Source of the DNA: Kribbella sp. NBC_01245
GTDB taxonomy: Bacteria > Actinomycetota > Actinomycetes > Propionibacteriales > Kribbellaceae
Length of the DNA stretch: 64,000 nt
Assembly: GCF_036226525.1 (NCBI RefSeq)
Contig: NZ_CP108487.1
Span: 4,464,001-4,528,000, forward strand
Reading direction: 5' to 3'
Below the pieces are notes generated by a model, which worked only from the letters and a program-made list of their open reading frames with translations, had not been told where the DNA came from and did no database searches. Below, in pieces: positions 23,770-32,743 of this stretch. The number at the start of each line of letters is the position of its first letter. Within the stretch, counting starts at the first letter, position 1. The translations under genes were made by a program, and so were the position numbers.

Positions 23770-24426
23770 CTAGCGTTTGACGCGGCCGGTTTCGTAAGCC
23801 CACATGACGATTTCGACGCGGTTCCGGGCTCCGACCTTGGCCATCACGCTGGTGAGGTGGGTCTTGACGGTACTGAGGCTGATGTGGAGTTCGCTGGCGA
23901 TCTCCGCATTGGTCCGGCCGTTGGCCACGGTGATGAGGACCTGCTCTTCCCGGCTGGTCAACGGTTCGATGGGCTGAACGGGTTGGCGCCCGGTGCGCGA
24001 GTCGGCGAACGCGGCGAGCAGCCGGGCGGTGATCCTCGGCGCAATGAGTGCGTCGCCCTTGGCTGCGGCGTGAATCGCCTGGACGAGTAGTTCGGGCCCG
24101 GCGTCCTTGAGCAGGAACCCGCGAGCGCCCGCCTTGAGAGCGCCGTACACGTACTCATCGAGGTCGAAGGTGGTGATCACGACGATCGCCAGTGGATCCG
24201 CGACGCCGGCGCCGGCCAGCTCGCGCGTGGCCGCGATCCCGTCCATACCGGGCATGCGAATGTCGAACAGGCAAACGTCGGGCCGGAGTCGACGCGCGAG
24301 CTCAACCGCCTCGAGTCCGTCGGCCGCCTGACCGACCACCTCGATATCGGGTTGTGCGTCGAGGATCATCGACAACCCGGTTCGGACGAGATCCTGGTCG
24401 TCGGCGACCAGCACGCGAACGGTCAT
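23770..24426 (-). CDS. NarL/LuxR-type response regulator
   Basis: A 218-residue regulator. The receiver domain has acidic pocket VADDQD and phospho-acceptor Asp55 (LFDIRMPG), with Lys in FLLKDAG. The LuxR-type helix-turn-helix is LTSREEQVLITVANGRTNAE to HISLSTVKTHLTSVMAK (~150-205). Its start overlaps the end of the kinase gene by 4 bp, so the pair is one unit. It likely controls the divergent MMPL transporter. Confidence 0.92.
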   Translation of the reverse strand: MTVRVLVADDQDLVRTGLSMILDAQPDIEVVGQAADGLEAVELARRLRPDVCLFDIRMPGMDGIAATRELAGAGVADPLAIVVITTFDLDEYVYGALKAGARGFLLKDAGPELLVQAIHAAAKGDALIAPRITARLLAAFADSRTGRQPVQPIEPLTSREEQVLITVANGRTNAEIASELHISLSTVKTHLTSVMAKVGARNRVEIVMWAYETGRVKR

Positions 24427-25568
24427 CCGGCCGCGCCCGCCTTGGGGAGTACGGCCTCGACGGTCCAGCCCCGATCCGGGCCGGGACCGGCCGCGAACGA
24501 ACCGCCGAGCAGCAGCGCCCGTTCGGTCATGCCCACCAAGCCGTAGCCGAGCGAGTTCCCCGGGGCCGGGCCGGCTTCGCCGTCGTCGCTGACGGTCAAA
24601 CGCACGCAGTCGTCGTCGCCGATGACGCGGACTTCGATTCGCGTCGCGTGGCGCGCGTGCCGGACGGCGTTCGTGATCGACTCCTGGGCGATGCGATAGA
24701 GGGCGGCGCCGACAGACGGGCCGACGTCGTCGAGCTCCCCCGCCAGCTCGACCTCTACCTGAGGGCCGCTGTCGCTGCTGGCCAACCGCTTGATCTCGGC
24801 CAATCCCGGCTGCGGGGCGAGTGCGGGCGCGCCGTCATCGCGAAGGCCGCCCACCATGATCCGCATTTCGGCGAGCGTACGCGTGGCCTCGGCTTCGATG
24901 ACGCCGAGGGCATCGATCGCGGCCGTCGGATGCGAGGCGGCGACGACGCGGCCGGCCTGGGCCCGAATGAGGATGGCGGAGACGTGGTGTGCGACCGTGT
25001 CGTGCAACTCGCGGGCCAACTGCTCGCGCTCGCGGAGCCGTACCTGATCCAACTCGCGCATCCGCGACGTACCCCGATAGCGGACCGCGGCACCGAACGA
25101 GGCCGGGGAGAGCAGGAACATGCTGCCGAGCACGGAGTCGACGATGCCGGTGTAGTCGCTGATGAGGCCGAGCAGCAGCGCGCCCAGGATGAACGCCGTC
25201 CCGATCCCGATTTCGCGACCGGCTCCCCAACGGAAGAGCGCGTACGGCAGCAGCACCACGCAGACCATCGTGTTGAGGCCCACTGGACCTTCGCCGGTGA
25301 TCAGCGCGCCGATGCTGGTCACCATCAGGGTGCCGAACACGGCGGCCACCACGGTGAGTGGATGCGTACGCCGCCAGAGCAGCGCGCAGACGACGGCGAC
25401 GGCGAAGACGAGCGCGACCGGGCGCCAGACCACCGCCTCGCGGTAGATGCCTTCGAGGACCGCCGTCGGTAGCAGGACGGCGACGAGCAACCAGTCCCGC
25501 CACACCCGCCTTGGGGGCTGCGGTGCGCGCGGTTCGGCCCACAGCGAGCGGACGGCGTTTCTCAACAT
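24423..25568 (-). CDS. Sensor histidine kinase (HisKA_3 type)
   Basis: A 381-residue membrane kinase. About five hydrophobic segments in the first 150 residues are followed by the dimerisation helix LARELHDTVAHHVSAILI with the phospho-accepting His, and an ATPase domain with ESITNAVRHA, LTVSDDG and GYGLVGMTER. The ATG at 25568 is chosen because it begins the first membrane segment's cytoplasmic leader and follows TGAGGT; the longer frame upstream is not protein-like. Confidence 0.9.
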   Translation of the reverse strand: MLRNAVRSLWAEPRAPQPPRRVWRDWLLVAVLLPTAVLEGIYREAVVWRPVALVFAVAVVCALLWRRTHPLTVVAAVFGTLMVTSIGALITGEGPVGLNTMVCVVLLPYALFRWGAGREIGIGTAFILGALLLGLISDYTGIVDSVLGSMFLLSPASFGAAVRYRGTSRMRELDQVRLREREQLARELHDTVAHHVSAILIRAQAGRVVAASHPTAAIDALGVIEAEATRTLAEMRIMVGGLRDDGAPALAPQPGLAEIKRLASSDSGPQVEVELAGELDDVGPSVGAALYRIAQESITNAVRHARHATRIEVRVIGDDDCVRLTVSDDGEAGPAPGNSLGYGLVGMTERALLLGGSFAAGPGPDRGWTVEAVLPKAGAAG

Positions 25569-25740
25569 GACCTCAGCGTAGGTACCCAGGGCGCTCAGCG
25601 GATCGGCCCAAAGTACGGCACGCCGGTCGGCTCTTCGGCCGATGGAACTCGGGCCGATCGTCGGAGGTGCCGTCCGGGCCGTCCCGACACCATGAAACCG
25701 ATCGGTCTCGGAACCCCTGACGCACTGAAGGAGCTCACAA

Positions 25741-27930
25741 ATGATGTCGAATCTGTACCGGTTGGGCCGGTACGCCGCGCGCCGCCCGTGGAGGGTCATC
25801 GGGGCCTGGCTGGTCATCTCCGCACTGGTGGTCGCGGCATCCAGCGCCTTCGGTCAAAAGCTCGAGGAATCCTTCGGCGCGCCGGGAGTCGATTCCCAGC
25901 ACGCGACCGATCTGCTGTCGGCCGCTGGGTCGGACCAGGCCGGACTCACCGCACAGGTAGTCGTGACTCCACTCGACGGGGGTACGACGTTCCAGAATTC
26001 GGCTGCTGCGCGAGCTGCGCTGGCGCGGATCCAGTCAGCGGCGGCCGAATTGCCGCAGGTGCTCGCGGCCGGCCCGGGGAACATCTCGCCCGACGGCCGG
26101 GTCGCGATCATCCGGCTGCAATACCCGGTGCTCGACAAACTGGAACCGAGCGACCTCGAGAATCTCAAGGCATTCGGTGAGCAGGCGCGCGTGGACTCTC
26201 CGCTGCGGATCGAGCTGGGCGGCGACCTCTTCTACGCGTTCGAGGAAGGCGCGCCGGGGATCGCCGAGGGGGTCGGATTGGCGGCCGCGATCGTGATTCT
26301 GCTGCTGGCCTTCGGCTCGATCATCGCGATGGGGCTGCCGATCGGGATGGCGTTGTTCGGGCTCGCGCTCGGGATCAGCTCGCTGTCCCTGATGACGTAC
26401 CTGATCGATATTCCGGCCTGGGCGCCCGTGCTCGGCAGCATGGTCGGGCTGGGAGTGGGGATCGACTACGCGCTGATCATCGTGACCCGGCATCGCGAGT
26501 TCCTCGGCCTCGGGATGAGCGTCCAGGAAGCGGCCGGGCGTGCCGTCGCCACCGCTGGGCAGGCCGTCGTGTTCGCCGGTGGCACGGTCGTCATCGCGAT
26601 CCTCGGCCTGGCCGTCGCCGGCGTACCGTTCATGACTGCGGGCGGCGTCGCCATTTCGCTCATCGTGCTGGTCATGGTCCTCGCTTCGCTGACCTTGCTG
26701 CCCGCGTTCCTCGGTCTGACCGGGCACTGGATCAACCGCCTCGGTATCCACCGCCGCCATCGCTCCTCGGCCCCTGGGCTGGGCTGGCAGCGTTGGGCTG
26801 GGCACGTGTCGAGGCACGCGGTTGTGTACGCGATCAGCGCCACGGTGCTGCTCTTGGCACTCGCCGCACCCGTGCTGGCGCTGAAGGTCGGCACCCCCGA
26901 TGAGGGCGCCTTGCCAACGCAGCGAACGGAGCGCCGGGCGTACGACCTCGTCGCCGCGGGTTTCGGTGCCGGTAGCAACGGCCCGTTGGTCATCGCCATC
27001 GACATCTCGAAGGACCCGAACGTGGTCCAGCCTCTCGCCGATGCCATCAAGGCCGACTCGGGCATCGCCTCCGTCGTACCGCCCGAGGTGAACGCGGAGG
27101 CCGGCGTCGCGACGCTGATCGCCATCCCGACGACTGGACCGCAAGACGACACCACCATGGAGACGGTCAAACGGCTCCGGTCGGAGGTCTTTCCCGCGGT
27201 GCTGGACGGGAGCCCGGCCAAGGCTCACGTCGGTGGTCAGGTGGCGACGTTGGCCGATGTGGGCCAGAAGGTCAACGATCGGCTTCCGTGGTTCATCGGG
27301 GCGGTCATCCTGTTGTCCGTATTGCTGCTGACGTTGGTCTTCCGGTCGATCGTCGTACCGCTCAAGGCAGCGTTGATGAACCTGCTCAGCATCGGCGCCT
27401 CGTTCGGGGTGATGGTGATGGTGTTCCAGTGGGGATGGGCCGCGAGCCTCATCGGACTGGAGTCAACTGTGCCGATCCTGCCGTTCATCCCGATGTTCAT
27501 GTTCGCCGTACTCTTCGGGCTATCGATGGACTACGAGGTGTTCCTGCTCTCGAGAATTCGGGAGGAATACCTGCTCACGGGGGACAACGAAACCTCGGTC
27601 AGCAACGGCATCGCGTCCACCGGCCGCGTCATCACGTCTGCCGCGCTGATCATGATCTCGGTCTTCGTAAGCTTCGGCCTCGGCGACGACCCAACCGCCA
27701 AGATGTTCGGCCTAGGCCTGGCCGTAGCCGTCCTCATCGACGCCACCATCGTCCGCCTGGTCCTCGTACCAGCCGCCATGAAACTCCTAGGCAACGCCAA
27801 CTGGTGGATCCCCACCTGGCTGAACCGCCTCCTCCCCACCCTCCACCTCGACCCCCACCCCACCTTCCCTGCGCCCACCCCCACCCCGCCCCCCACTCCC
27901 CTCCCCGACGACAACCCCGCCCTCGTCTAA
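25741..27930 (+). CDS. MMPL-family (RND-like) transporter
   Basis: A 729-residue transporter with the MMPL duplication: N-terminal helix, an extracellular domain, then a six-helix bundle containing GLGVGIDYALIIVTRHREFL near residues 237-256, and a second half with LFGLSMDYEVFLLSRIREEY near 588. The paired GxxxDY...SR(x)RE motifs carry the proton-relay residues. It likely exports lipids or hydrophobic drugs. The tail of about 35 residues is Pro/Thr-rich. GGAGCT precedes ATG 25741. It is divergent from the kinase/regulator pair. Confidence 0.92.
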   Translation: MMSNLYRLGRYAARRPWRVIGAWLVISALVVAASSAFGQKLEESFGAPGVDSQHATDLLSAAGSDQAGLTAQVVVTPLDGGTTFQNSAAARAALARIQSAAAELPQVLAAGPGNISPDGRVAIIRLQYPVLDKLEPSDLENLKAFGEQARVDSPLRIELGGDLFYAFEEGAPGIAEGVGLAAAIVILLLAFGSIIAMGLPIGMALFGLALGISSLSLMTYLIDIPAWAPVLGSMVGLGVGIDYALIIVTRHREFLGLGMSVQEAAGRAVATAGQAVVFAGGTVVIAILGLAVAGVPFMTAGGVAISLIVLVMVLASLTLLPAFLGLTGHWINRLGIHRRHRSSAPGLGWQRWAGHVSRHAVVYAISATVLLLALAAPVLALKVGTPDEGALPTQRTERRAYDLVAAGFGAGSNGPLVIAIDISKDPNVVQPLADAIKADSGIASVVPPEVNAEAGVATLIAIPTTGPQDDTTMETVKRLRSEVFPAVLDGSPAKAHVGGQVATLADVGQKVNDRLPWFIGAVILLSVLLLTLVFRSIVVPLKAALMNLLSIGASFGVMVMVFQWGWAASLIGLESTVPILPFIPMFMFAVLFGLSMDYEVFLLSRIREEYLLTGDNETSVSNGIASTGRVITSAALIMISVFVSFGLGDDPTAKMFGLGLAVAVLIDATIVRLVLVPAAMKLLGNANWWIPTWLNRLLPTLHLDPHPTFPAPTPTPPPTPLPDDNPALV

Positions 27931-27989
27931 CCACCCCGACCTACCCACATCCCGCTCGGGGTGGAGTGGCCCCGCCGCTCCACCCCCAC

Positions 27990-28500
27990 CCACGATCAGA
28001 CGCAAAATGCGCCACCTGGTGCCAAACGCCTGCGACGGTCGGACGCAAAATGCGATACCCCAGGCAGACGTTTGCGACGGTCGGACGCGAAATGCGCCAC
28101 CTGTGGACAGCGCTACCGCGGCCGGACGCAATCTGCACAGGCCCAGGCCAATCTGGGGAAAACTCTCCCGCGAAGTGCCTCGTTGTGCTTGCACACGCGC
28201 GACACAACAAGGCACCTCGCGGCAAGGTTTTGCACAAATCGGCTTGAACCTGCCGCCACGGTCGGACGCGAAATGCCGTCCCTGGGGCAGACGCTTGTGA
28301 CGGTCGCACGCAAGATGCGCCACCTGTAGACAGCGCTACCGCGGCCGGACGCAATCTGCACAGGCCCAGGCCAATCTGGGAAAACTCTCCCGCGAAGTGC
28401 CTCGTCGTGCTTGCACACGCGCGACACAACAAGGCACTTCGCGGCAGGGTTTTGCACAAATTGGCCAGAACTTGTGCGGTTCGGCCCTAGGTGCCGTGGG
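27990..28500. repeat. Two palindromic elements with inverted flanking units
   Basis: Hairpins at 28161-28187/28203-28229 and 28383-28409/28425-28451 belong to the same family as those at 7.7-8.3 kb; their loops are in the opposite orientation (complement of the 7.7-kb loop at 19 of 21 positions). Left of each, units containing CGGTCGGACGC(A/G)AAATGCG appear in reversed orientation (near 28000, 28040, 28080 and 28260, 28300). The segment before each hairpin (CCGCGGCCGGACGCAATCTG and following) is duplicated 222 bp apart. The stretch 27931-28812 holds no credible gene. Confidence 0.85.
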
Positions 28501-28507
28501 CTGGGTG

Positions 28508-28717
28508 TCCACAGGTGGCGCATCTTGCGTCCGACCGTGGCAGGGGGTTTCCACAGGTGGCGCATTTTGCGTCCGACCGTGGCAGGGGGTTTCCACAGGT
28601 GGCGCATTTTGCGTCCGACCGTGGCAGGGGGTTTCCACAGGTGGCGCATTTTGCGTCCGACCGTGGCAGGGGGTTTCCACAGGTGGCGCATTTTGCGTCC
28701 GACCGTGGCAGGGGGCG
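28508..28717. repeat. Tandem array of five 42-bp units
   Basis: Units start at 28508, 28550, 28592, 28634 and 28676, exactly 42 bp apart, and are almost identical. Each begins TCCACAGGTGGCGCATTTTG and continues CGTCCGACCGTGGCAGGGGG. CCACAGGTGG and CGCATTTTGCG are small inverted repeats within the unit. Single diverged copies of the unit accompany the other palindromic elements. Confidence 0.95.
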
Positions 28718-28762
28718 CAGTGGGGGCGGGGTGTGCGTGACGCTCGCGCGTGGAAAGAAAGG

Positions 28763-28789
28763 GGGCGCAGCCGGGAGTTGGCTGCGCCC
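28763..28789 (-). terminator. Intrinsic terminator of the AMIN-like gene
   Basis: GGGCGCAGCC and GGCTGCGCCC form a 10-bp stem with a 7-base loop. On the minus strand it is followed by CCCCTTTCTTT, a short T-rich tract. It lies 24 bp after the stop at 28813. Confidence 0.8.
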
Positions 28790-28812
28790 GCGTTCTTGGG
28801 GAGGGTGGAGAG

Positions 28813-29442
28813 TTACCAGCGGTGGGCTACGTCGACCACGATGCGGCCGGTGTTACCGGGGCCGGTGAGGGTGAAGACGCGGAACGGGAGACGGGCGCGG
28901 ACGCCGAGTCCGATCGTGGTCTCGCCTTCGAAGCTGCCGGCGGTCGCGACTTGCCGGAAGGTCCGGTATCCGCGCACGTTCGTCAGTTCCTTCTGGTTCG
29001 CCGGGTTGTAGGTGGAGCGGCCGGCAGCGTCGTACGACGGCACCGCGAGCACGATCTCCAGCTTGGCGCCTCCACGCAGCGGGAGGAGTCTGCCCTCGCC
29101 GACGGTGTAGACGTTCTTCACGTAGTGCACGCGGAACCAGGACGGCTTGCCCTTGACGTCGAACACGATCCGGTCGAAGCAGGCATGCCTGCCGGTCCGG
29201 ACGTTCGTGAGCACTCCGGCGCCGCGGTACTTGCCCGACTCGGGCAGCGAACCCCAACCGGTGGGGCACTTGGTGGCAGCGGCCGTGGTGCTCGTGGCAG
29301 CTGTCGTGGACGCGCCGGCCAGCGTCGGTACGGCGACGGCGCCTGCCGGGACCGCGGCAACGGCCAGAACGGCCACCGCGGTACGGATCGGTCGGTGGAT
29401 CGGTCGGTTGACCGGCTTACGGATGGTGTGGAAGAGCTTCAT
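28813..29442 (-). CDS. Secreted AMIN-like domain protein
   Basis: A 209-residue protein with a signal peptide (about residues 1-44, with a basic, Arg-rich lead). The mature part is a beta-rich domain (~58-209) with CFDRIVFDVKG, WFRVHYVKNVY and FEGETTIGLGVRARLPFRVF, resembling actinobacterial AMIN-like/DUF domains, thought to bind cell-surface sugars. AAGGGGG precedes the ATG at 29442. Confidence 0.7.
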   Translation of the reverse strand: MKLFHTIRKPVNRPIHRPIRTAVAVLAVAAVPAGAVAVPTLAGASTTAATSTTAAATKCPTGWGSLPESGKYRGAGVLTNVRTGRHACFDRIVFDVKGKPSWFRVHYVKNVYTVGEGRLLPLRGGAKLEIVLAVPSYDAAGRSTYNPANQKELTNVRGYRTFRQVATAGSFEGETTIGLGVRARLPFRVFTLTGPGNTGRIVVDVAHRW

Positions 29443-29584
29443 GGTGTGTCCCCCCTTAGAGACACCTGTTAGATGCGCTCATAGGGTCCCAAGTTGACAC
29501 GCCGCAACGATGATTTCCCGTGCTCGCGCGACCACACCTCGCAACCACCGGCGGTTAGCATCCGGGAGGACGTGAGGAGGTGGG

Positions 29585-30361
29585 ATGGACGCGGACGAAG
29601 TGCTTCAGGATCGGCCCGATCGACCGGTCGTCCGACGAGGTGGGACGGTACGTCACCCGGCCCAGCCGTGGTCGCCGTCGGTCCGCGCATTGCTCGTCCA
29701 CTTGCACGAGGTCGGTTTCACCAGAGCTCCGCAGGTCCTACCGTCCGAACCCGACTGGGACGTGTTGACCTATCTCGAAGGCGAAGCGGGCCCGTCCGGC
29801 TGGGCCAAGGTCGTCGACGAGAGGGGCCTGGCCGAGTTCGCCCGGATGCTGCGCGATTACCACCAGGCCGTTGCCGAATGGCGTCCGCGCGAGGAGCTCA
29901 CCTGGTACGACGGGAGTACGGGCGCCGGCGGTGAAGGCGAGATCGTCTGCCATGGGGATTACGGCCCGTGGAACGTGGTTTGGCGCGATACGACACCGAC
30001 CGGGCTGCTCGATTGGGAGTACGCGCGCGTGGCGCCGCCGGCGCAGGACGTCTACTACGCGCTTCAGTACGTCGCGCCCTTTCGCTCCGACGCGGAATGC
30101 TTGCAGTGGTTGGGGTATTCCGCGCCGCCCGACCGGAGGCGTCGTACCGGAATCTTCCTCACGTCGTACGGCTGGACAGGGCCGGCCGATGTCGTCGACG
30201 GGGTCATCGCCGTACAACGCGAAACGCATGCGAAGGTCGTACAACTCGCGGCGCAAGGGCATGAACGCCAGCGGACCGCGTTGGCCGCGGGCGCGGCGGA
30301 CCGAGTCGCCCGCGAAATCGCCTGGGCCGAACAGAATCGCGGGTTGTTCAGTCGAGAGTGA
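29585..30361 (+). CDS. Aminoglycoside phosphotransferase-like kinase
   Basis: A 258-residue protein of the APH/choline-kinase fold. The catalytic loop is CHGDYGPWNVVW (Asp and Asn) near residue 123, and the metal-binding LLDWEYARVAPPAQD near 140. The N-lobe is short, lacking a clear ATP-binding lysine strand, so activity is uncertain. GAGGAGGT precedes the ATG at 29585. Its 3' end overlaps the convergent small gene by 14 bp. Confidence 0.8.
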   Translation: MDADEVLQDRPDRPVVRRGGTVRHPAQPWSPSVRALLVHLHEVGFTRAPQVLPSEPDWDVLTYLEGEAGPSGWAKVVDERGLAEFARMLRDYHQAVAEWRPREELTWYDGSTGAGGEGEIVCHGDYGPWNVVWRDTTPTGLLDWEYARVAPPAQDVYYALQYVAPFRSDAECLQWLGYSAPPDRRRRTGIFLTSYGWTGPADVVDGVIAVQRETHAKVVQLAAQGHERQRTALAAGAADRVAREIAWAEQNRGLFSRE

Positions 30362-30500
30362 CGGTTCCCACCAGGCCGAGGGTCAGTCCGGCGACCATGA
30401 GGCCGGCGCCGAGCGCGATGCGGTAGCGCAGCACGGATACCAGGCCCCCGATGACTAGGCCCACGCCGACGATCCAGAGCGCTGTTCCAGGGGTCAGCAT
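30348..30500 (-). CDS. Small two-helix membrane protein
   Basis: A 50-residue protein from ATG 30500: ALWIVGVGLVIGGLVSVLRY and then a second glycine-rich hydrophobic segment. Length and composition match the many small hypothetical membrane proteins of actinomycetes. No function can be assigned. Confidence 0.55.
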   Translation of the reverse strand: MLTPGTALWIVGVGLVIGGLVSVLRYRIALGAGLMVAGLTLGLVGTVTLD

Positions 30501-30613
30501 CGCGCAAAGGTAGCCGCCGGACCGGGACGACGCAGGGATTCTCACACGTTTCTAACACCCTGATGGCGGTCTGCAATGCGGGGTTGGCCGGGCTGATCGG
30601 GCATTGTTTCCGG

Positions 30614-32593
30614 GTGACCACATCGGATGAACTCGTCGTTCCCGCAACCGTCGCGGGACCCGGCAAACCGTCGACCGCCGACGGTGGTGTGAAGGGCTGG
30701 CTGCTGAAGCATCAGGTGCAGCCGGTCGGGCCGGAGACGGACGAGGGCCATGCCCAGCCGCAATCGTGGTGGAAGGTGATGTGCCTGACCGGCGTCGACT
30801 ATTTCTCGACGCTGTCCTACCTGCCCGGCATCGCCGCCCTCGCCGCAGGCGCCTTGTCACCGCTCGCGACGTTGCTCATCGTCGCGTTGACGCTGCTGGG
30901 CATGCTGCCGATGTACCGCCGGGTGGCCAAGGAAAGTCCGCACGGTCAGGGTTCCATCGCGATGCTGGAGAACCTGCTGCCGTTCTGGCGCGGCAAGATC
31001 TTCGTCCTGGTACTGCTCGGATTCGTGGCGACGTCGTGGATCATCACCATCACGCTGTCATCGGCCGACGCGACCGTTCACATGCTCGAAAACCCCTTGA
31101 TGCCAGGGGCCTTGCACGGCCACGAAGTACTCGTCACGGTGGTGCTGCTGCTGGTTCTGGGTGGCGTGTTCCTGCTCGGCTTCAGTGAGGCCGTCAGTGT
31201 TGCGATCCCGCTCGTGGCGGCCTTCCTCGCGCTCAACGCCGCGGTCGTTGCCGTCGGCATGTACGACGTCGTCACGGTTCCTGGGGCCTTCAGCGGCTGG
31301 GTCGACGCGTTGACGGCCGGGCGCGAAGGGTTCGGTGGGGTGGTCGGACCGGCCATCGTGGCCTTCCCCTTGCTGGTGCTCGGGATGTCCGGATTCGAGA
31401 CGGGCGTGAGCATGATGCCGCTCGTCGCGGCGGACGGTAAGGACGCCGCCGAGCGACTGGCCAGCCGGATCCGCAATACCAAGAAGCTCCTGACGGCTGC
31501 CGCGTTGATCATGAGCGTCTACCTACTGGCGACCAGCTTCATCACCACTGTGCTGATCCCGGCCAAAGAGTTCGAGCCGGGTGGTGCCGCAAACGGGCGC
31601 GCGATGGCTTACCTGGCGCACGAATACCTCGGCGAGGTGTTCGGTACGGCGTATGACATCAGCAGCGTGTTGATCCTTTGGTTCGCGGGCGCCTCAGCGA
31701 TGGCCGGGCTGATCAACATCGTGCCGCGGTACCTGCCGGCGTACGGCATGGCGCCGGAATGGGGGCGCGCCGTGCGCCCGGTGGTGCTGGTCTACACCGC
31801 CATCAGCGTTGCGATCACCATCGCGTTCGGCGCCGATGTCGACGCGCAGGCCGGGGCGTACGCGACCGGAATCCTGGTGATGATGGTCTCCGGTGCGGTC
31901 GCGGTCGCCATTTCCGCGGCGCACCGGCGGCAGCGCCGTCAGACCATCGCCTTTACCGTCCTGGTCCTGGTGCTGATGTATGCCTTGGTCGAGAACATCA
32001 TCGAAAAGCCCGACGGCATTGCCATCTCCGGTCTCTTCATCGCCGGCATCATCGTCGTCTCGCTGATCTCGCGGGTGTCGCGAACGACCGAACTACGCGC
32101 CGACCGGATCGAGTTCGACGAGGCGGCGCGGCGCATCATCACCAACTCGATCACCAACGATGGCGCGCTCAACCTGATCGCCAACAAGCGCCAGGCCGGC
32201 GATGCCGCGGAGTACACGGCCAAGGAGGCCGAGGTCCGCGCGATGGACCCGGTGCCGGGTCACGCGGACGTGGTGTTCCTCGAGATCGACGTGATCGACC
32301 CGTCCACCTTCAGCGACGTACTGCGGGTCGAGGGCATCGACGTCGACGGCCACCAGATCCTGCGCGCGCAGAGCCCGGCCGCGCCGAACGCGATCGCGGC
32401 GATCCTGCTGACCCTGCGCGACACCACCGGCGTAATGCCGCACTGCCACTTCGAATGGTCCGAGGGCAATCCGCTCAGCCATCTCCTTCGCTACCTCATC
32501 CTCGGCCAAGGCGACACCCCGCCCGTCGTCCGCGAGATCATCCGCCAGCACGAACCCGACAACGCCCGCCGCCCCGGCATCCACGTCGGCTAA
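30614..32593 (+). CDS. APC-superfamily amino acid permease
   Basis: A 659-residue permease with about 12 membrane segments and a cytoplasmic C-terminal domain of about 160 residues. The N-terminal region includes LTGVDYFSTLSYLPGIAALA (first helix), and MLPMYRRVAKESPHGQGSI in an early loop. FPLLVLGMSGFETGVSMM is a later helix break. The start is uncertain: GTG 30614 fits relatives but has a poor ribosome binding site; an ATG at 30563 is the alternative. The substrate is not evident. A long hairpin follows the stop. Confidence 0.85.
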   Translation: MTTSDELVVPATVAGPGKPSTADGGVKGWLLKHQVQPVGPETDEGHAQPQSWWKVMCLTGVDYFSTLSYLPGIAALAAGALSPLATLLIVALTLLGMLPMYRRVAKESPHGQGSIAMLENLLPFWRGKIFVLVLLGFVATSWIITITLSSADATVHMLENPLMPGALHGHEVLVTVVLLLVLGGVFLLGFSEAVSVAIPLVAAFLALNAAVVAVGMYDVVTVPGAFSGWVDALTAGREGFGGVVGPAIVAFPLLVLGMSGFETGVSMMPLVAADGKDAAERLASRIRNTKKLLTAAALIMSVYLLATSFITTVLIPAKEFEPGGAANGRAMAYLAHEYLGEVFGTAYDISSVLILWFAGASAMAGLINIVPRYLPAYGMAPEWGRAVRPVVLVYTAISVAITIAFGADVDAQAGAYATGILVMMVSGAVAVAISAAHRRQRRQTIAFTVLVLVLMYALVENIIEKPDGIAISGLFIAGIIVVSLISRVSRTTELRADRIEFDEAARRIITNSITNDGALNLIANKRQAGDAAEYTAKEAEVRAMDPVPGHADVVFLEIDVIDPSTFSDVLRVEGIDVDGHQILRAQSPAAPNAIAAILLTLRDTTGVMPHCHFEWSEGNPLSHLLRYLILGQGDTPPVVREIIRQHEPDNARRPGIHVG

Positions 32594-32630
32594 ACCAGCC
32601 ACGTCGGCTGACTGGTCTCCTTCTGCCGGC

Positions 32631-32733
32631 CCTTTTCTTGCGACGATCGGACCCGTTTTGCCGCTGGAAGCCAGCCTGCACCTGACAGGTAGCAGACGAG
32701 CGGCAAAACGGGTCCGATCGTCGCAAGAAAAGG
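32631..32733. repeat. Long hairpin, perfect 35-bp stem with 33-base loop (family 2)
   Basis: Arms 32631-32665 and 32699-32733 are exact complements. The stem outer part is CCTTTTCTTGCGACGATCGG and the tip is GTTTTGCCGCT. The loop is the reverse complement of the 21238-21270 loop at 28 of 33 positions. It lies between two convergent genes and would also serve as a bidirectional terminator. Confidence 0.93.
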
Positions 32734-32743
32734 GGGTCGGGGA

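Noticed and set aside
25569..25740. Operator for the two-component system between kinase and MMPL genes
   Set aside because: GGCCGAT-type half sites occur (e.g. CGGCCGATGG, GGGCCGATCG) but spacing and symmetry are too loose to define a site.
28508..28717. CRISPR array
   Set aside because: The 42-bp units are contiguous, without unique spacers of constant length, and there are no cas genes.
27961..28740. Several open frames with the periodic peptide GGFHRWRILRPTVA
   Set aside because: They follow the 42-bp DNA period, which is a multiple of three, and have no start, ribosome binding site or non-repeat part.
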